Below are positions 9,312-18,651 of a stretch of 64,000 nucleotides of DNA, in pieces (the first letter of the stretch is position 1; every line of letters begins with the position of its first letter). This DNA is from Brevibacillus brevis (GTDB taxonomy: Bacteria > Bacillota > Bacilli > Brevibacillales > Brevibacillaceae). The stretch is taken from contig NZ_CP134050.1 of NCBI RefSeq assembly GCF_031583145.1, forward strand, positions 2,617,501-2,681,500, in the 5' to 3' direction. The notes beneath the pieces were generated by a model. It saw only the letters and a program-made list of their open reading frames with translations, made no database searches and was not told the DNA's origin. A program made the translations under genes and the position numbers.

Positions 9312-9894
9312 CATCATCTGGCTGGCCCTGATTGTCGTCAGTATCGTGGTAGCCGCCATCAATGGAAAGATCAATGTCGTCAACCAGGCAGCATTCGAGG
9401 GAGCAAAGACAGGCGTGACCGTTTGCTTTGGCCTGCTGAGCATTCTCGCCTTCTGGATGGGTCTCATGCGCATAGCAGAAAGATCGGGGCTGCTGGAGCT
9501 GCTGGCACGCGTCCTGTCCCCGATCATCCGGCTGCTGTTTCCCGATGTGCCCAATGGGCATCCCGCCATCGGCTACATTTTGTCGAACATGAGCGCGAAT
9601 TTGCTCGGGCTGGGTAACGCAGCGACGCCCATGGGACTGAAAGCCATGGAAGAGCTGCAAAAACTCAACCCGAACAAACATGTGGCCTCCCCTGCCATGT
9701 GCACGCTCCTCGCGATCAATACAGCGAGCATCACCATCATCCCGACCACGATGATTGCCATCCGGATGCAGTACGGCTCCGCGAGTCCGGTAGAAATCGT
9801 CGGAACGACTTTGCTCTCTTCCTTCGGGGCAACGATTGTCGCCCTTCTCCTAGACCGCTGGTACCGCTACCGTCATGCGAAACGTCACAGATAG
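9304..9894 (+). CDS. spmA: Spore maturation protein A
   Basis: A 196-residue membrane protein with nucleoside-recognition (Gate) type helices, about five of them. It carries the family signature NMSANLLGLGNAATPMGL. With SpmB it is needed for full dehydration of the spore core in Bacillus. The start is GTG at 9304, inside the end of dacB, so translation is coupled. Confidence 0.94.
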   Translation: MLNIIWLALIVVSIVVAAINGKINVVNQAAFEGAKTGVTVCFGLLSILAFWMGLMRIAERSGLLELLARVLSPIIRLLFPDVPNGHPAIGYILSNMSANLLGLGNAATPMGLKAMEELQKLNPNKHVASPAMCTLLAINTASITIIPTTMIAIRMQYGSASPVEIVGTTLLSSFGATIVALLLDRWYRYRHAKRHR

Positions 9895-9905
9895 GGGGAA
9901 GTCGC

Positions 9906-10439
9906 ATGTACCAATGGGTATCCCTGCTTTCTCTCTGGGCCATTCCCGTAACGATCTCCTTCGTGCTGCTGTACGGCTGGCGGAAGCAGGTACCCGTCTA
10001 CGAGGCTTTCGTGGATGGGGCGAAGGGCGGACTCACGACAACGATCCGCATTCTTCCGCACCTGATTGCCATGATGGTGGCCGTGACGATGTTCCGGGAG
10101 TCGGGTGCCCTCGAACTGTTGCTTGGACTGATCCGACCGCTGCTCGATGCGTTGCATTTCCCGGAAGAGCTGGTCCCGCTCGCTTTGCTGAGACCGTTGA
10201 CGGGGACTGGGTCGCTTGCGATCGCCACGGACCTGATCGCTCAATACGGGCCGGATTCCTTTTTGGGCAGGCTGGCGGCGACCATGCAAGGCAGCACCGA
10301 TACGACGCTTTACGTCCTGACTGTGTACTTCGGCGCCGTCGGAATCCGCAACTCGGCTTACGCCTTGAAAGTCGGGCTCTGGTCCGATTTGGCCGGGGTC
10401 ATTTTTTCCCTGCTTGTCGTCTCGTACGTATTTTCCTAA
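9906..10439 (+). CDS. spmB: Spore maturation protein B
   Basis: A 177-residue partner of SpmA with the same Gate-type fold; marks include FRESGALELLLGLI, LRPLTGTGSLAIATDL and GSTDTTLYVLTVYFG. The ATG at 9906 follows AGGGGGAAG. It lies 11 bases after spmA in the dacB-spmA-spmB operon and is followed by a terminator. Confidence 0.94.
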   Translation: MYQWVSLLSLWAIPVTISFVLLYGWRKQVPVYEAFVDGAKGGLTTTIRILPHLIAMMVAVTMFRESGALELLLGLIRPLLDALHFPEELVPLALLRPLTGTGSLAIATDLIAQYGPDSFLGRLAATMQGSTDTTLYVLTVYFGAVGIRNSAYALKVGLWSDLAGVIFSLLVVSYVFS

Positions 10440-10449
10440 ACAGAGTTCC

Positions 10450-10487
10450 GGAAAAACTTCCTCGGCTTGGGGAAGTTTTTCCCTTTT
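10450..10487 (+). terminator. Terminator of dacB-spmA-spmB
   Basis: A 12-bp stem (10450-10461 with 10471-10482), with T-rich sequence in and after the 3' arm. Confidence 0.85.
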
Positions 10488-10538
10488 TCTTGTCCACACT
10501 GGTAAGAATGGGTATGATGTTGGAGAGGTGATCCATGA

Positions 10539-11288
10539 ATGGAACGTTTACAAAAAGTTTTGGCACACGCAGGAGTCGCCTCTCGTCGGCATTGCGAAGA
10601 ACTGATCGTGCAAGGCAGTGTTCAAGTGAACGGCAAAGTGGTGCGTGAATTGGGTACGCGAGTGGATCCAAGCGTCGATCGGATCACGGTGAACGGCCGG
10701 GCGATCCGCATCGAGCAGCACGTCTACCTGATGCTATACAAGCCTACGGGCGTTATTACCAGTGTATCGGACCCGCGCGGACGGCGGGTGGTCACGGACC
10801 TGCTCACGGGAATCAAGGAGCGTGTTTACCCGGTAGGCCGCCTGGATTACGATACGTCCGGCTTGCTCCTGCTGACGAACGACGGGGAGCTGGCCAACCG
10901 GCTGGCCCATCCGAGCTACGAGATCGACAAGGTGTACCGCGCCTGGGTGCGAGGTGTTCCGAGTCCTGACAAAATCAAAAGGCTGGCGACAGGGATTCGC
11001 CTCGAAGACGGTATGACTTCGCCAGGAGAGGCCCGGTTGCTCAAAACCGCCCCCGGTCAGGACAAGGCGCTCGTCGAATTGACCATTCACGAGGGGCGAA
11101 ACAGGCAAGTGCGGCGAATGTGCGAGGCGATCGGCCATCCCGTCCTTTCGTTGGAGCGGATCAGGCTCGGCTTCCTGACATTGGAAGGATTGCAGCTTGG
11201 GCAGTACCGTCCACTGACGAGCACGGAAGTCGAAAGGCTGAAGCAAGGGCTCGTCCAAAAGCGAAAGCCCCGAGAGAATCGGCGTTGA
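10539..11288 (+). CDS. rluB: Ribosomal large-subunit pseudouridine synthase B
   Basis: A 249-residue enzyme of the RsuA/RluB family that converts a uridine of 23S rRNA helix 89-90 to pseudouridine. It has an N-terminal S4 RNA-binding domain (residues 1-60, SRRHCEELIVQGSVQVNG) and a catalytic domain with the GRLDYDTSGLLLLTNDGELA motif holding the catalytic aspartate. NRQVRRMCEAIGHPV is also typical. The ATG at 10539 follows GAGAGGTG; the nearby ATG at 10535 is out of frame. It is placed between spmB and resA as in B. subtilis. Confidence 0.95.
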   Translation: MERLQKVLAHAGVASRRHCEELIVQGSVQVNGKVVRELGTRVDPSVDRITVNGRAIRIEQHVYLMLYKPTGVITSVSDPRGRRVVTDLLTGIKERVYPVGRLDYDTSGLLLLTNDGELANRLAHPSYEIDKVYRAWVRGVPSPDKIKRLATGIRLEDGMTSPGEARLLKTAPGQDKALVELTIHEGRNRQVRRMCEAIGHPVLSLERIRLGFLTLEGLQLGQYRPLTSTEVERLKQGLVQKRKPRENRR

Positions 11289-11340
11289 TACGTTCAAAAT
11301 CTGTTCATAAGTTATACGCTGCCGGAAAAACTAGGAACGC

Positions 11341-11346
11341 TATAAT
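11341..11346 (+). promoter_or_regulatory. -10 element, possible resA operon promoter
   Basis: A perfect TATAAT lies 51 bases before the resA start. No convincing -35 is seen at the usual distance, which would suit an activator-dependent promoter such as one bound by ResD; that is inference. Confidence 0.4.
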
Positions 11347-11397
11347 AGAAAGGAAAAACATTGTAATTGATTAGGGTAGATGGGAGTTAGGGCAAAT

Positions 11398-11922
11398 ATG
11401 AACAAAAGCAATCGTACATACATTCGCGTCGCCGTTTTGGGCCTCCTGCTCGTGGCGCTTGTCTTTGCTCTCTATTCAAGCTTTGTCAAGGATCCGAATG
11501 CGGTCAAGGTGGGGAGTGCGGCTCCGAACTTCAGCTTGCAGCAGCTGAACGGACCAGAGATGGCCTTGGGCGATCTGAAGGGCAAAGGGGTCGTGCTCAA
11601 TTTCTGGGGAACGTGGTGCGAGCCGTGCAAGAAGGAACTGCCTGCGCTGCAGCAGCAATACAACCAGTTCAAGGACAAAGGGCTGGTCGTGATCGGCGTC
11701 AACATCGGCGAATCTCCTGTTGCCGTCGAGCCGTTCGTAAAGCAGTTCGGTGTCAATTTCCCGATCCTGCTCGACAGCGATTCCCAAATCACCAAGCTGT
11801 ATCGCATCGGTCCCATTCCGACGACGTACTTCATTTCTCCGGATGGGGATGTGGAAGAGATCTTCATCGGCCAGTTGAACGAAGCCATGATTGCAGAGAA
11901 AGTGACGAAAATCTTGCCGTAA
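11398..11922 (+). CDS. resA: Thiol-disulfide oxidoreductase ResA
   Basis: A membrane-anchored, extracytoplasmic thioredoxin-like protein that reduces apocytochrome c cysteines before haem attachment. An N-terminal signal anchor (about residues 8-27) is followed by a TlpA-type fold with the active site WCEPCKKE and the cis-proline loop GPIPTTYFI. With 174 residues it is close to B. subtilis ResA. I chose the ATG at 11398 because B. subtilis ResA also begins just before the basic anchor; an in-frame ATG at 11380 would add six residues and neither has an ideal ribosome site. First gene of resABC. Confidence 0.93.
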   Translation: MNKSNRTYIRVAVLGLLLVALVFALYSSFVKDPNAVKVGSAAPNFSLQQLNGPEMALGDLKGKGVVLNFWGTWCEPCKKELPALQQQYNQFKDKGLVVIGVNIGESPVAVEPFVKQFGVNFPILLDSDSQITKLYRIGPIPTTYFISPDGDVEEIFIGQLNEAMIAEKVTKILP

Positions 11923-11935
11923 GTGAGGATTTACT

Positions 11936-13564
11936 ATGGATCAGCGAAAATGTGAATGTGGACATGCCAATCCCGTTGGAACGCTGCTCTGCGAATCCTG
12001 TGGCAAGCCCCTGGACGTTGAACTAGCGGAGCAGACAGCATTTCCGGACATGCGCTACGAAGGAATGGCGCGCCGTTCCCAGACGTACACGAAGACAATC
12101 ATCGACCGGGTCTGGAACTGGTTTTCTTCTGTCAAAATTGCAATCGGTATCATTCTTGTCATCTTGATTGCGTCGGCTGTGGGGACGGTGTTCCCCCAAC
12201 AGCAATACATACCTGTGCCCGTGCCGACGGAAGCGGACGTGGCCCGCTTCTATACAGAGACGTACGGAACGCTGGGGACCATTTACTACGAACTGGGCTT
12301 CCACAACTTGTATTCTTCCTGGTGGTTTGTGACCCTTCTGGTCATGCTCGGGACGTCGTTGGTCATTTGCAGCTTGGATCGCGTCGTGCCGCTGTACAAA
12401 GCGCTTTCCAAACCGCGACTCAACCAGCACAAGTCGTTTTTAAAAGGCCAAAAGCTCTTTGGCGAGGGATCAATGCCGGCCGGCCAGACTCAGGAAGAAC
12501 TATTGGGTACTGCCGGGCAAGCGCTCCGGAAGAAAGGCTATCGCATTTTCTCGACCGATCGCGCGCTGATGGCCGAAAAAGGCAGATTCAGCCGCTGGGG
12601 GCCGTACATCAACCATATCGGGTTGATTCTCTTTTTGATCGGGGTGCTCATGCGCAATCTTCCCGGATTCTTCCTGGATGAGTACGTCTGGGTGCGGGAA
12701 GGCCAGACCGTGGCGATTCCCGATACGCCATACTACGTCAAGAATGTGCAGTACCATACCGAGTACTGGTCCGAGAGTGACATGCCGCAGCAGCTGGACT
12801 TGAAAGGCGGCGTCATCCCGAAGAGCTTCCAGACCGATGCTATTTTGTACATAAACAAAAACGCCGATTTGCCGGGAGCCAAACCCGAGCTGGTGGAAGT
12901 GAAAAAGGGACCGATCGTGGTCAATCACCCGATGGAGCATGAAAGCCTTTACTTGTACCAATCGGGCGTGCAGGAAATGCAGTTGGGCGCTCTGAACTTC
13001 GAACTGGTCGATCAGAAAGCGGGCAACAAGCAGCTGGGGCAAATCAAGATCGACCTGTACAATCCGCCGAAAGAGCAGGACATCGGCAACGGGATCAAAG
13101 TGAGAACGCTCGACTACTTTCCGGATTTCATCATGGGGAAGGACGGCAAACCTGCAACCCAGACCAACTTGCCGAAAAACCCGATGGTCGCATTGGAAGT
13201 CATCGGAGAAAACGGGAGCCTCAACGAAAAAATGGTCTACCTGCAAGGAACGATCATCACCCAGAAGTCGGACCCTCGCTACGGACTGGTCATCCATAAG
13301 CCGGATCTGATCGACATCACGGGATTGAACGTACGCATGGACAAAGCGGTTCCCTTGATCTACTTCGGTGCGTTCATCTTCATGATCGGGGTGGTAATGG
13401 GCTTCTTCTGGCAGCATCGCCGCATTTGGGTCCAGTTTCAGGAAGGGCACATCCTGCTCGCCGCCCATACCAACAAAAACTGGTATGGCATGCGCAGAGA
13501 AGTGGACGGCCTGATCGATCAGATGAAATGGCAGCTCGTATTGGAAGAAAAATCGAAGGCGTAA
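11936..13564 (+). CDS. resB: Cytochrome c biogenesis protein ResB
   Basis: A 542-residue membrane protein of the system II (Ccs) cytochrome c maturation machinery; with ResC it exports haem and joins it to apocytochrome c. The N-terminus has a four-cysteine zinc-ribbon-like segment (CECGHANP and CESCGKP), also known from Bacillus ResB. Then come membrane helices near residues 65-85 and 120-145, a third near 225, a large external domain, and a last helix near 480. It follows resA by 13 bases. Confidence 0.94.
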   Translation: MDQRKCECGHANPVGTLLCESCGKPLDVELAEQTAFPDMRYEGMARRSQTYTKTIIDRVWNWFSSVKIAIGIILVILIASAVGTVFPQQQYIPVPVPTEADVARFYTETYGTLGTIYYELGFHNLYSSWWFVTLLVMLGTSLVICSLDRVVPLYKALSKPRLNQHKSFLKGQKLFGEGSMPAGQTQEELLGTAGQALRKKGYRIFSTDRALMAEKGRFSRWGPYINHIGLILFLIGVLMRNLPGFFLDEYVWVREGQTVAIPDTPYYVKNVQYHTEYWSESDMPQQLDLKGGVIPKSFQTDAILYINKNADLPGAKPELVEVKKGPIVVNHPMEHESLYLYQSGVQEMQLGALNFELVDQKAGNKQLGQIKIDLYNPPKEQDIGNGIKVRTLDYFPDFIMGKDGKPATQTNLPKNPMVALEVIGENGSLNEKMVYLQGTIITQKSDPRYGLVIHKPDLIDITGLNVRMDKAVPLIYFGAFIFMIGVVMGFFWQHRRIWVQFQEGHILLAAHTNKNWYGMRREVDGLIDQMKWQLVLEEKSKA

Positions 13565-13587
13565 TGGCTTCAAGGAGGGACTTCTGA

Positions 13588-14817
13588 GTGCAGCTCATCC
13601 AATTGAGTGACTGGTTATTGGATATCGCGTTTCTGCTTTACGTGCTCTCGTCTGTAGTATTCGTCGTAGCGGTGACGGGGAAGAAATGGGCGGGGCGCGA
13701 TCCCCACGTGCACGAAGCGCGTTTTGGCCGCATTGCATACGTGATGGCGGTCATCGGTTTTTTGGCCCAGACCGGATATGTCGTGACCCGCTGGATCGGG
13801 GGCGGGCATAGTCCCACCAGCAACATGTTCGAGTTCATGGCATTCCTGGACTTCTGTATTATTCTCGCCTATCTGATTATTTACAGGATTTACAAGCTGA
13901 CAGTGATCGGTGCTTTCGTCCTGCCGCTCGGGGTCATCATGCTGGCGTACTCGTACGTGTTCCCGAAGGAAGTCACGCCGCTCATCCCTTCGCTGCAAAG
14001 CTATTGGCTGCACATCCATGTAACGACAGCGGCATTGGGAGAAGGAATTCTGGCGGTCGGATTTGCAGCAGGTCTCATGTACCTGATTCGCACAGTCCCG
14101 CAACATGTCTCCACCAGGAGCACGAAATGGCTGGAAGTGGTTTTGGCCGTCGTACTGATGCTGGTGGGCTTTATCGGAATGGAATCTACATTCGCCCGCT
14201 TGGATCAAAAGACGATCTTTGAAATGAACAAGGCGCAGCCGAACGCGCTAGGGCAAATGGAGAAGCCGCAAGCCGTCTACACCATGCCGGCGATCGTGGC
14301 GCCAGCCGATTCCACTGTCATTCAGGCAGGACCGATGTCTCCGCTGTTTACGGCACCTACCTGGATGGAAGGCAAAGATGCCGCTCGCAAACTGAATACG
14401 ATGCTGTGGTCGATCATTACGGGCGTGATCCTTTACGGAGTCTTGCGCTTGCTCTTCCGCAAGAGGCTGGGGGCGATCATTCAGCCGTCCGTAGAAGGGA
14501 TCGAGCCGGAATTGCTGGATGAGATCAGCTACCGTGCGATCAGCATCGGCTACCCAGTCTTCACGCTGGGAGCCCTCATCTTCGCCATGATTTGGGCGCA
14601 AGAGGCATGGGGACGCTTCTGGGGCTGGGATCCAAAAGAGGTATGGGCGTTGATCGTCTGGCTGTTTTACAGCGCATATCTGCATTTGCGCCTGTCGCGC
14701 GGCTGGATTGGTGCAAAGTCAGCCTGGATGTCCGTCATCGGTTTTGTCATCATCTTGATCACGCTGGTCGTAGTCAACCTGGTCATTGCCGGTTTGCACT
14801 CCTACGCAGGCGTCTAA
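13588..14817 (+). CDS. resC: Cytochrome c biogenesis protein ResC (CcsA/CcsB family)
   Basis: A 409-residue membrane protein that forms the haem-handling half of the system II synthase. The haem-binding WWD-like motif is clear (WGRFWGWDPKEVWALIVW), and histidines near the ends of membrane helices can serve as haem ligands. The start is GTG at 13588 after a strong AAGGAGGG. It ends the resABC part of the cluster, and a terminator follows. Confidence 0.94.
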   Translation: MQLIQLSDWLLDIAFLLYVLSSVVFVVAVTGKKWAGRDPHVHEARFGRIAYVMAVIGFLAQTGYVVTRWIGGGHSPTSNMFEFMAFLDFCIILAYLIIYRIYKLTVIGAFVLPLGVIMLAYSYVFPKEVTPLIPSLQSYWLHIHVTTAALGEGILAVGFAAGLMYLIRTVPQHVSTRSTKWLEVVLAVVLMLVGFIGMESTFARLDQKTIFEMNKAQPNALGQMEKPQAVYTMPAIVAPADSTVIQAGPMSPLFTAPTWMEGKDAARKLNTMLWSIITGVILYGVLRLLFRKRLGAIIQPSVEGIEPELLDEISYRAISIGYPVFTLGALIFAMIWAQEAWGRFWGWDPKEVWALIVWLFYSAYLHLRLSRGWIGAKSAWMSVIGFVIILITLVVVNLVIAGLHSYAGV

Positions 14818-14826
14818 CTATCCGAG

Positions 14827-14854
14827 AAAAAGCTGGTTCAAACGCCAGCTTTTT
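14827..14854 (+). terminator. Terminator between resC and resD
   Basis: A 10-bp stem (14827-14836 with 14845-14854) with an 8-nt loop whose 3' arm ends in T. Partial read-through into resDE is likely, as in Bacillus. Confidence 0.75.
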
Positions 14855-14880
14855 GGACTATTTTCTTACGGTTATACGAT
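14853..14880 (+). promoter_or_regulatory. Possible resDE promoter
   Basis: TTGGAC (14853-14858) is 16 bases from TACGAT (14875-14880), 26 bases before the resD start. This would give resDE its own promoter as in B. subtilis. The match is moderate. Confidence 0.35.
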
Positions 14881-14905
14881 ATCATGAGGCTAAGAGGTGT
14901 AAAGC

Positions 14906-15622
14906 ATGGAGAAAATGGCACGTATCCTTGTTGTTGATGATGAAGAGCGCATCCGCCGTCTGCTGAAGATGTATCTGGAACGAGAAAACTTCCTTATCGA
15001 CGAAGCCGACAACGGGGAGCAGGCAGTCGAAATGGCGGTCGGCAGCGACTACGACATCATCCTGCTCGACCTGATGCTGCCAGGCATGGACGGCATTGAA
15101 GTCTGTCAGCGCATTCGCGAGTTCAAAGCTACGCCCATCATCATGCTGACGGCAAAAGGAGAGGAGACCAACCGCGTTCACGGGTTTGAGGCGGGAGTCG
15201 ACGATTACGTGGTGAAGCCGTTCAGCCCCCGTGAAGTGATGTACCGTGTGAAGGCCATCCTGCGCCGTTCTTCCGCTACCGCTTATTTGAAAACAGAGAC
15301 ATTCAATAGCCATTCGGTCCTCGTCTTCCCGGAACTCACGATTGATCACGATGCGCATAAAGTCATCGCAAGCGGCCAGGAAGTAAGTCTCACACCGAAA
15401 GAATACGAGCTGCTGCACTACCTGGCGCTCTCCCCTGATAAAGTCTTTACCCGGGAAGAATTGCTGAAGGATGTATGGCACTACGAGTTCTTCGGAGATT
15501 TGCGCACGGTGGATACGCACATCAAGCGCTTGCGCGAGAAGCTGAACCGCGTCTCTCCTCAGGCGGCAAACATGATAGCGACAGTGTGGGGCGTCGGCTA
15601 CAAGCTAGAGGTGCCAAAATAA
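14906..15622 (+). CDS. resD: Response regulator ResD
   Basis: A 238-residue OmpR/PhoB-type response regulator. The receiver has the acidic pair in VVDDEER, the phosphorylated aspartate in LLDLMLPG, and conserved T and K (MLTAKGEE, VVKPFSP). A C-terminal winged helix follows (LTPKEYELLHYL, VDTHIKRLREKL, VWGVGYKL). In Bacillus, ResD-ResE control respiration genes under low oxygen, including resABC. It is followed one base later by resE, forming a cognate pair. Confidence 0.95.
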   Translation: MEKMARILVVDDEERIRRLLKMYLERENFLIDEADNGEQAVEMAVGSDYDIILLDLMLPGMDGIEVCQRIREFKATPIIMLTAKGEETNRVHGFEAGVDDYVVKPFSPREVMYRVKAILRRSSATAYLKTETFNSHSVLVFPELTIDHDAHKVIASGQEVSLTPKEYELLHYLALSPDKVFTREELLKDVWHYEFFGDLRTVDTHIKRLREKLNRVSPQAANMIATVWGVGYKLEVPK

Positions 15623-15623
15623 C

Positions 15624-17420
15624 GTGGACGTCTATTTTCGCAGCGTAGTCGGAAAGCTATGGATGACCATTATCGCCTTGTTTGCCCTGGTCTTGACGAT
15701 TTTCAGCCTGCTGATCGTACAGTCCTTCGATAGCTTTTACACGAATCGGCAAACCAAAAACTTGCAAGAGCTAGCGGAAGGTCTGTCAAACGGCCTGTCC
15801 GCCAGCGAGGATACGCAGCGGGCGCTGGAGATGGCTGCGACGTTTGGCGTCGTGCACCATACCGGGATGGTCGTGCTGGACAACCAGAAAAAAGTGATTG
15901 GAACGAGCGAAGGGAAAGGTCTTCCCCCAATTCCGATCGACCAGCTGCTGGCTGCGCCCGAGCTAAGGCTGCAGGACGCACTGGCAGGCAAGCATCCAGC
16001 ACCCGAGCGGATCTATTTGCCAGTCGGGGGCGGCGGACAGAACAATCCAAACGCCAATATACAAATACTCGCGGTGGCTGTCCCGATGAAATCCGCTGCG
16101 GCACAGTACGGATCGGTCGTCATGTATCAGGCGATCGAAGATTTTGATGATACGGTGAACGAAGTACGATTCCTCATTTTCGTGGTGGGGGTCATCGCCT
16201 TTATTTCCACGACTGTTTTCGCCTTTTTCCTCTCCTCGAGAATCACGATTCCGCTGCGGCAGATGAAGGAGACCGCCCATCGGATTGCGGAAGGGGACTT
16301 CCATGCGGAGATTCCCATCCGGACGACGGACGAGCTGGGCGAGCTGGCTGCTTCGTTCAATACGATGGCCACTCGGCTCAATCAGCTCGTCGATGCCTTG
16401 TCCAAGGAAAAGGAGCAGCTTGCCAGCGTATTGCGCAGCATGGTCGACGGAGTCGTGATGATCGATACGGAAGGCAAGATCGCTTTGACCAACCCTCCGG
16501 CTGAGCGCTTTTTGCGGGATTGGAAATACGAGCATCCGTCCGAACCGATTCCGCTGTTCTCGATTTATCAGCAAGTCGTCCAGACCGGACAGGAAGTGAC
16601 GGAGGATATACCCCTGCAGGGACGCATCTGGGCGCTGGTCATGGTGCCGGTGAACGACCGCGAGCAAATTCGCGGAGCGGTTGCGGCTCTCAGGGACATG
16701 ACACAGGAGCGCAAACTGGACAAGATGCGCAACGATTTCGTCGCCAACGTTTCCCATGAGCTGCGCACGCCTCTGTCCATGCTGCAAGGATACAGCGAAG
16801 CGATCGTGGACGACTTCGCCACGACGCCCGAAGAGCACAAGGAGCTGGCGCAGATCATCTACGACGAATCGGTGCGCATGACCAAGCTCGTCAATGAACT
16901 GCTCAGCCTGGCGCGGATGGAAGCGGGGCATGTAGAGCTGTTCCGGGAAACTGTGGAGCTGCGGCCTTATATGGAGCGAATCCAGCGCAAATTCACCAAT
17001 CTGGCTCGGGAGCGGGACATTCATCTGCTTCTTGACATGGCGACCACTCACAGCGAAGTGAACATCGATCCGGATCGGATGGAGCAGGTGCTGACGAATC
17101 TGATCGACAATGCATTGAGGCACACGCCGGCAAGCGGAAGTGTGACGATTCGGGCCCGCGGAGAAAAAGACAAGACGCTGCTGCTGGAAATTAGCGATAC
17201 GGGCAGCGGTATTCCACAGGAAGACCTGCCGTTCGTGTTTGAGCGTTTTTACAAGGCGGACAAGGCTCGGACGCGCGGTCGGGTAGGCGGCACGGGCCTT
17301 GGTCTCGCGATTGCGCGGAACCTCGTAGAGGCGCACGGTGGGACGATCAACGTACAGAGCAAGCTGGGAGAAGGAACGACGTTTACGATAGCCCTGCCTG
17401 TCCAAGCGAAGACAAAATAG
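15624..17420 (+). CDS. resE: Sensor histidine kinase ResE
   Basis: A 598-residue membrane kinase paired with ResD. Two membrane helices (about residues 12-34 and 185-208) flank an external domain. Then come a HAMP linker, a PAS domain (about 265-370), the dimerisation box NVSHELRTPLSML with the phosphorylated histidine, and the ATPase domain with NLIDNALRHTP, DTGSGIP and GGTGLGLAI. The start is GTG at 15624, immediately after resD; no separate ribosome site is needed beyond that at the end of resD. Confidence 0.95.
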   Translation: MDVYFRSVVGKLWMTIIALFALVLTIFSLLIVQSFDSFYTNRQTKNLQELAEGLSNGLSASEDTQRALEMAATFGVVHHTGMVVLDNQKKVIGTSEGKGLPPIPIDQLLAAPELRLQDALAGKHPAPERIYLPVGGGGQNNPNANIQILAVAVPMKSAAAQYGSVVMYQAIEDFDDTVNEVRFLIFVVGVIAFISTTVFAFFLSSRITIPLRQMKETAHRIAEGDFHAEIPIRTTDELGELAASFNTMATRLNQLVDALSKEKEQLASVLRSMVDGVVMIDTEGKIALTNPPAERFLRDWKYEHPSEPIPLFSIYQQVVQTGQEVTEDIPLQGRIWALVMVPVNDREQIRGAVAALRDMTQERKLDKMRNDFVANVSHELRTPLSMLQGYSEAIVDDFATTPEEHKELAQIIYDESVRMTKLVNELLSLARMEAGHVELFRETVELRPYMERIQRKFTNLARERDIHLLLDMATTHSEVNIDPDRMEQVLTNLIDNALRHTPASGSVTIRARGEKDKTLLLEISDTGSGIPQEDLPFVFERFYKADKARTRGRVGGTGLGLAIARNLVEAHGGTINVQSKLGEGTTFTIALPVQAKTK

Positions 17421-17434
17421 GAGTGTAGAGAGAA

Positions 17435-18571
17435 ATGATCAAGACGATCTTGTTTGATGTGGATGGCGTCATGCTCAGTGAAGAACGTTACTTTGACGCG
17501 TCCGCACTGACTGTATGGGAGCTGCTGTACAGCCCGCAATACCTCGGGCTGAAGTCGGACGCCTTTACCCCCGCTCCGCAGGAAACCGATATTCGCCGGA
17601 TTCGCGAAGAGGTGTTCGCGAGAGACGAAGTGCTGGACTTGATCAAAGCACGGGGGATCAACTCCAACTGGGACATGGTCTACTTGACGTTTTCCTATCA
17701 TTTGATACGACTGGTTGAGGAATTGAAATCGCAAATGGGGGAGAAAGCAGCCAGCCTGCTTGGCGGGCAGATCGACCGTGAGAAGCTGGCACAGCTGCGA
17801 GTGTGGAAAGAGGCATACGCTCCAGGCTTTGCTCCCGACTACGCTGCGTTTACTCCCGATTTCGCGAAGGGTACTGCGCAAAAGGCGGAGATGCTGCTTT
17901 ATCTCAATCAAATTGCCAAGGAGCGCTGCGGTATCGAGACGGACACGTTCTCGCGCAACAGCGTGCTGTGGGAGCTTTGTCAGGAGACGTTTCAGGAATG
18001 GTACCTCGGCGATGAGCGGGTCGCCGCTTCCATCGGCAGAGACACGATGCAGCCCGGCAAGAAAGGCTTTCTGGCCGATGAAATTCCGATCGTTCCGCCA
18101 GCTGAGCTGATCGAGCTGCTTCGCACATTGAAAGAGAAGGGGTATACGCTCGGGATTGGCACCGGACGGCCGACGATCGAGACACACGTCCCTTTGAATG
18201 AATTGAAGGTCCTGGAATGGTTTGACCCGGATCGTATCGTGACGGCGTCCCACGTATTGCAGGCCGAAGAGGAATATCCGGAGCATGCTCCCTTGTCCAA
18301 GCCGCATCCTTTTTCCTATGTAAAAGGGATGCTGGGATTATCTGCCCCGAACAGCGGTGTGGTGAACATTCCTCTCCCGATCGCCAATGGGGAGGAAGTG
18401 TTGATCGTCGGAGACTCTATGGCGGATTTCCTCGCGGCACGTTCCATCGGCTGCCAATTTGCGGCTACGCTCACCGGCCTGTCTGGTCAGGAGGCGCGGT
18501 CCAAGTTTGAGGAAGTCAAAGCCGACTACATCCTCGACGATGTACGCGGTCTCCTGTCCATTCTGAAATAG
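17435..18571 (+). CDS. HAD-superfamily hydrolase, large form
   Basis: A 378-residue protein with all four HAD motifs: DVDGV (residues 8-12) with the nucleophile aspartate; IGTGRP for motif II; the lysine of SKPHPFSY for motif III; and VGDSMADF for motif IV. The roughly 200-residue stretch between motifs I and II is mostly helical and longer than in phosphoglycolate phosphatase, so this is a C1-capped phosphatase of unknown substrate. It begins 14 bases after resE and may be read with it. B. subtilis has sigX after resE, so this gene is a local difference. Confidence 0.8.
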   Translation: MIKTILFDVDGVMLSEERYFDASALTVWELLYSPQYLGLKSDAFTPAPQETDIRRIREEVFARDEVLDLIKARGINSNWDMVYLTFSYHLIRLVEELKSQMGEKAASLLGGQIDREKLAQLRVWKEAYAPGFAPDYAAFTPDFAKGTAQKAEMLLYLNQIAKERCGIETDTFSRNSVLWELCQETFQEWYLGDERVAASIGRDTMQPGKKGFLADEIPIVPPAELIELLRTLKEKGYTLGIGTGRPTIETHVPLNELKVLEWFDPDRIVTASHVLQAEEEYPEHAPLSKPHPFSYVKGMLGLSAPNSGVVNIPLPIANGEEVLIVGDSMADFLAARSIGCQFAATLTGLSGQEARSKFEEVKADYILDDVRGLLSILK

Positions 18572-18602
18572 GGCGAGGACGAACGCGAATCGATTGACTC
18601 AA

Positions 18603-18640
18603 AAAAGACTCCGTCTGGCAGATCCAGGCGGAGTCTTTTT
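18603..18640. terminator. Bidirectional terminator between convergent genes
   Basis: A 16-bp stem (18603-18618 with 18624-18639, one G-U pair) is flanked by A on the left and T on the right, so it can serve both the HAD gene (+) and the 91-residue gene (-). Confidence 0.9.
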
Positions 18641-18651
18641 GCTGACCTCTT

